Assembly (NCBI GenBank): GCA_012962735.1
Contig: DTXA01000069.1
Coordinates: forward strand, 1-5,961
DNA: 5,961 bases
Source of the DNA: Candidatus Latescibacterota bacterium
GTDB lineage: Bacteria > Latescibacterota > 4484-107 > B68-G9
Direction of reading: 5' to 3'
Shown: positions 4,440 to 5,961 of the stretch, in pieces
How positions within the stretch are numbered: position 1 is the stretch's first letter
Layout: each line of letters starts with the position of its first letter
Program-made: the position numbers and the translations under genes
The notes under the pieces: generated by a model
Told to the model about the DNA's origin: nothing
The model's input: only the letters and a program-made list of their open reading frames with translations
The model's database searches: none

Positions 4440-5576
4440 CACCCCCTCTCCTCCCTCTTCCTCCCCCCTCTCCCCGTCTAAGGGATACGCCACCAGTAAC
4501 CCCTCGTAGTTCCTGAAAACCGCGGCCTTCTCCCCCATCGCCACAAGGTAGTTCGGGCCGACCGGGACCTTCCCGGCCCCGAACGGGAGGTCCACCATAT
4601 AGCAGGGTACCCCGAGCCCGGAAATGTGCCCCCTTAGGCCCTCCACGATCTCTATCCCCCTTGCCAACCCCGTGCGGAAGTGCATGGCGCCCCGGACCGG
4701 GTCGCCGTGTAGCAGGTAGTAGGGCCGCACCTTGGCCGCCAAGAGCCTCCGCATCAGCTCCCGCATGACCGGCAGGGAGTCGTTCACCCCTTTGAGGAGC
4801 ACGGTCTGGTTCTGCACCGGGATGCCGAGCCTGAGGAGGTTCCAAACTGCATCCCTGGCCTCAGGGGTCACCTCCCTGGGGTGGTTGAATTGGGCGATCG
4901 CCCAGAGCTTCCGGCTGTACCTGTCCAGAACTTCGAGCAGCTCCGGATCAAACAGCCGCTGGGGGAGGGTGGCGGGCTCCCGGGTCCCGATCCTGATGAC
5001 CTCCACATGAGGGATCTCCCAGAGGCGCTTGAGGATATCCTCTAACCGCTCGATGGGGAGGCTCAGAGGACTTCCTCCTGAGACCAGTACGTCACGCACC
5101 TCTGGGTGCGCCTTTATATACCGAAACCACTCCTCCGGGTCCGACTCCTCCCAGCATCCCCAGATGCGCTTGCGGGTGCAGTGCCTGCAGAAGGTGGGGC
5201 AGAAGGCCGTGGTCACCAAAAGCACCCTGTCTGGATACCTATGGGTGAGGCCGGGGACCGGGGAATCCCTTCCTTCGTCCAACGGGTCCTCCTCCCCTGG
5301 CTCCTCCAGCTCCCCGGCCCTGGGTACGACCTGGAGCCGGACGGGGTCCGAGGGGTCCTGGGGGTCCTCTATGAGTGAGAGATAATAAGGAGTAATGCGC
5401 ATCGGGTACCGGAGAAGCACTCGACTTATTTCTTCCCTCTCCTCCGGGGAGAGGGGCAACGCCCGCCCTAAATGCTCCACATCGCAGATAGCGTTTTCCA
5501 ATTGCCACCGCCAGTCTACCCACTCCTCGGGTGCTACGCCCTCCCAGATGGGAAAGCGCCTCCATGCTTCACACAT
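4365..5576 (-). CDS. kamA: KamA family radical SAM aminomutase (lysine 2,3-aminomutase-like)
   Basis: KamA enzymes use a 4Fe-4S cluster, SAM and PLP to move the alpha-amino group to the beta carbon. GLTHRYPDRVLL leads to the cluster motif CPTFCRHC (C126, C130, C133), followed by TRKR with R135. IRIGTREPA, QFNHPREVTPEA, GIPVQNQTVLLKGVND, VRPYYLLHGD, EGLRGHISGLGVPCYMVD, and GAGKVPVGPNY with PLP lysine K336 follow. D292 and D329 align with Asp293 and Asp330 of the Clostridium subterminale enzyme, which hold the lysine side-chain amine; glutamate-type mutases lack these, so lysine is a reasonable substrate. Unusual points: SGGS169 where SGGD is usual, Ser at the position of the zinc-binding Cys268, and no Cys in the tail. 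ATG 5576 has GGAGG just upstream and overlaps the murQ stop by 8 nt. Residues from about 368 are a Gly/Glu-rich then basic tail. An EpmB-like EF-P lysine mutase is the main alternative. Confidence 0.9.
   Translation of the reverse strand: MCEAWRRFPIWEGVAPEEWVDWRWQLENAICDVEHLGRALPLSPEEREEISRVLLRYPMRITPYYLSLIEDPQDPSDPVRLQVVPRAGELEEPGEEDPLDEGRDSPVPGLTHRYPDRVLLVTTAFCPTFCRHCTRKRIWGCWEESDPEEWFRYIKAHPEVRDVLVSGGSPLSLPIERLEDILKRLWEIPHVEVIRIGTREPATLPQRLFDPELLEVLDRYSRKLWAIAQFNHPREVTPEARDAVWNLLRLGIPVQNQTVLLKGVNDSLPVMRELMRRLLAAKVRPYYLLHGDPVRGAMHFRTGLARGIEIVEGLRGHISGLGVPCYMVDLPFGAGKVPVGPNYLVAMGEKAAVFRNYEGLLVAYPLDGERGEEEGGEGVSGLLSRGGALVPKGTSRLLRRGRA
4442..4475 (-). other. G-rich tract with G-quadruplex pattern at the kamA 3' end
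   Basis: The plus strand is pure pyrimidine for 34 nt. On the minus strand, the kamA coding strand, this gives G-runs of 4, 6, 3 and 5 separated by 3, 7 and 6 nt, which fits the usual G3+N1-7 quadruplex pattern. It encodes kamA residues of about 368-379 (Gly/Glu-rich) and begins 2 nt after the DUF192 stop. It might pause transcription between the converging genes. Folding is inferred from pattern only. Confidence 0.5.
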
Positions 5577-5961
5577 ACCGCCTCCGGACGACCTTCTCGG
5601 GGTTCGACTTCACATCCGCCATCTCCAACGCCCTCCGCACGAACCCGTCCGCGCGCCTCAAAAGCTCCCTGGCCCCCGGTGCGTTCACCCCGGCCAGGGT
5701 CATCACCAGGGCAGTCTTCACATTCCCTCCAGCTTCCCTCAGAACCCTCTCCGCCTCCTCGTATCCCACGCCCGTCACCATCATCACCACCCGCTTGGAC
5801 CGCTCCATCAGCTTTTGGCTGGTCGCCTGTAGGTCCACCATCATATTCCCGTAAACCTTCCCCAGCCTTACCATAGCCGCGGTTGTGAGCATGTTGAGCA
5901 CGAGCTTCTGGGCCGTCCCGGACTTCATCCTGGTGAGCCCATTATCACCTCCGGCCCCACA
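5569..5961 (-). CDS. murQ: N-acetylmuramic acid 6-phosphate etherase MurQ, C-terminal part, with an apparent frameshift
   Basis: MurQ is a cytoplasmic enzyme that splits MurNAc-6-phosphate into GlcNAc-6-phosphate and D-lactate in cell-wall recycling. About 120-130 of its usual 300 or so residues lie here. TRMKSGTAQKLVLNMLTTAAM, VRLGKVYGNMMVDLQATSQKL, EAERVLREAGGNVKTALVM, LAGVNAPGARELL and GFVRRAL are all characteristic of the C-terminal half of the family. The 5' end lies outside the window. At 5932-5939 the frame appears broken: upstream the family motif GPEVIMGS is encoded at 5937-5960 in the neighbouring frame, and the continuing frame reads nonsense there (GAGGDNGL). One base seems to be missing in the serine codon of the expected GSTRMK motif. 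It may be a sequencing error or a real mutation. The stop overlaps the kamA start by 8 nt. Confidence 0.88.
   Translation of the reverse strand, partial: CGAGGDNGLTRMKSGTAQKLVLNMLTTAAMVRLGKVYGNMMVDLQATSQKLMERSKRVVMMVTGVGYEEAERVLREAGGNVKTALVMTLAGVNAPGARELLRRADGFVRRALEMADVKSNPEKVVRRRYV

Noticed and set aside
4228..4845. Minus-strand open frame overlapping kamA and the DUF192 gene
   Set aside because: Its composition is dominated by Gly, Arg, Pro and Ala, and the overlapping KamA frame carries all catalytic motifs.
1..5961. CRISPR array, tRNA, rRNA, transposase or restriction/defence genes
   Set aside because: None was seen: there are no regularly spaced direct repeats, no tRNA cloverleaf signals outside coding sequence, and no recombinase or nuclease motifs in credible frames.

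Overview
The window looks like a compact, gene-dense stretch of a GC-rich bacterial chromosome (GC judged by eye, not counted). ATA (Ile), AGG (Arg) and GGG (Gly) codons are common, and GTG/TTG starts sit behind strong GGAGG-type ribosome sites. This is reminiscent of thermophilic or uncultured lineages, but no taxon can be fixed. Two short lipoproteins with lipoboxes, an RlpA, and peptidoglycan-recycling enzymes point to a walled bacterium, probably with an outer membrane.

Layout. (1) 3-137, +: the end of a reading frame resembling the middle of a DUF2961/GH172 glycosidase, which stops early. (2) 153-2044, +: a rhomboid intramembrane protease followed by NamZ (DUF1343/GH171, exo-N-acetylmuramidase), joined by a GTGA stop/start overlap. 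(3) 2045-2346: about 300 bp without a credible gene between convergent genes. It holds a perfect 12-bp inverted repeat enclosing 163 bp, possibly a small mobile repeat or a folded RNA. (4) 2347-3649, -: pyrD (class 1B dihydroorotate dehydrogenase) followed 1 nt later by a small RlpA-like lipoprotein. (5) 3650-3722: a divergent control region with a good sigma-70-type promoter and a 12-bp palindrome. (6) 3723-4439, +: an unrecognised 68-residue protein and a DUF192 lipoprotein, 3 nt apart. (7) 4365-5961, -: the C-terminal part of murQ, apparently with a one-base frameshift near the window edge, overlapping by 8 nt a KamA-family radical SAM aminomutase. The kamA end overlaps the DUF192 gene tail to tail by 75 bp, next to a G-rich tract.

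How it fits together. NamZ (releases MurNAc from glycan ends), MurQ (converts MurNAc-6-P to GlcNAc-6-P) and RlpA (cuts denuded glycan strands) all belong to peptidoglycan turnover, although they lie in three transcription units. PyrD is pyrimidine biosynthesis. KamA would make a beta-amino acid, and its coupling to murQ is unexplained. I see no clear new defence or mobile system. The most interesting items are the inverted-repeat element at 2058-2244, the murQ frameshift, and the departures from consensus in KamA.
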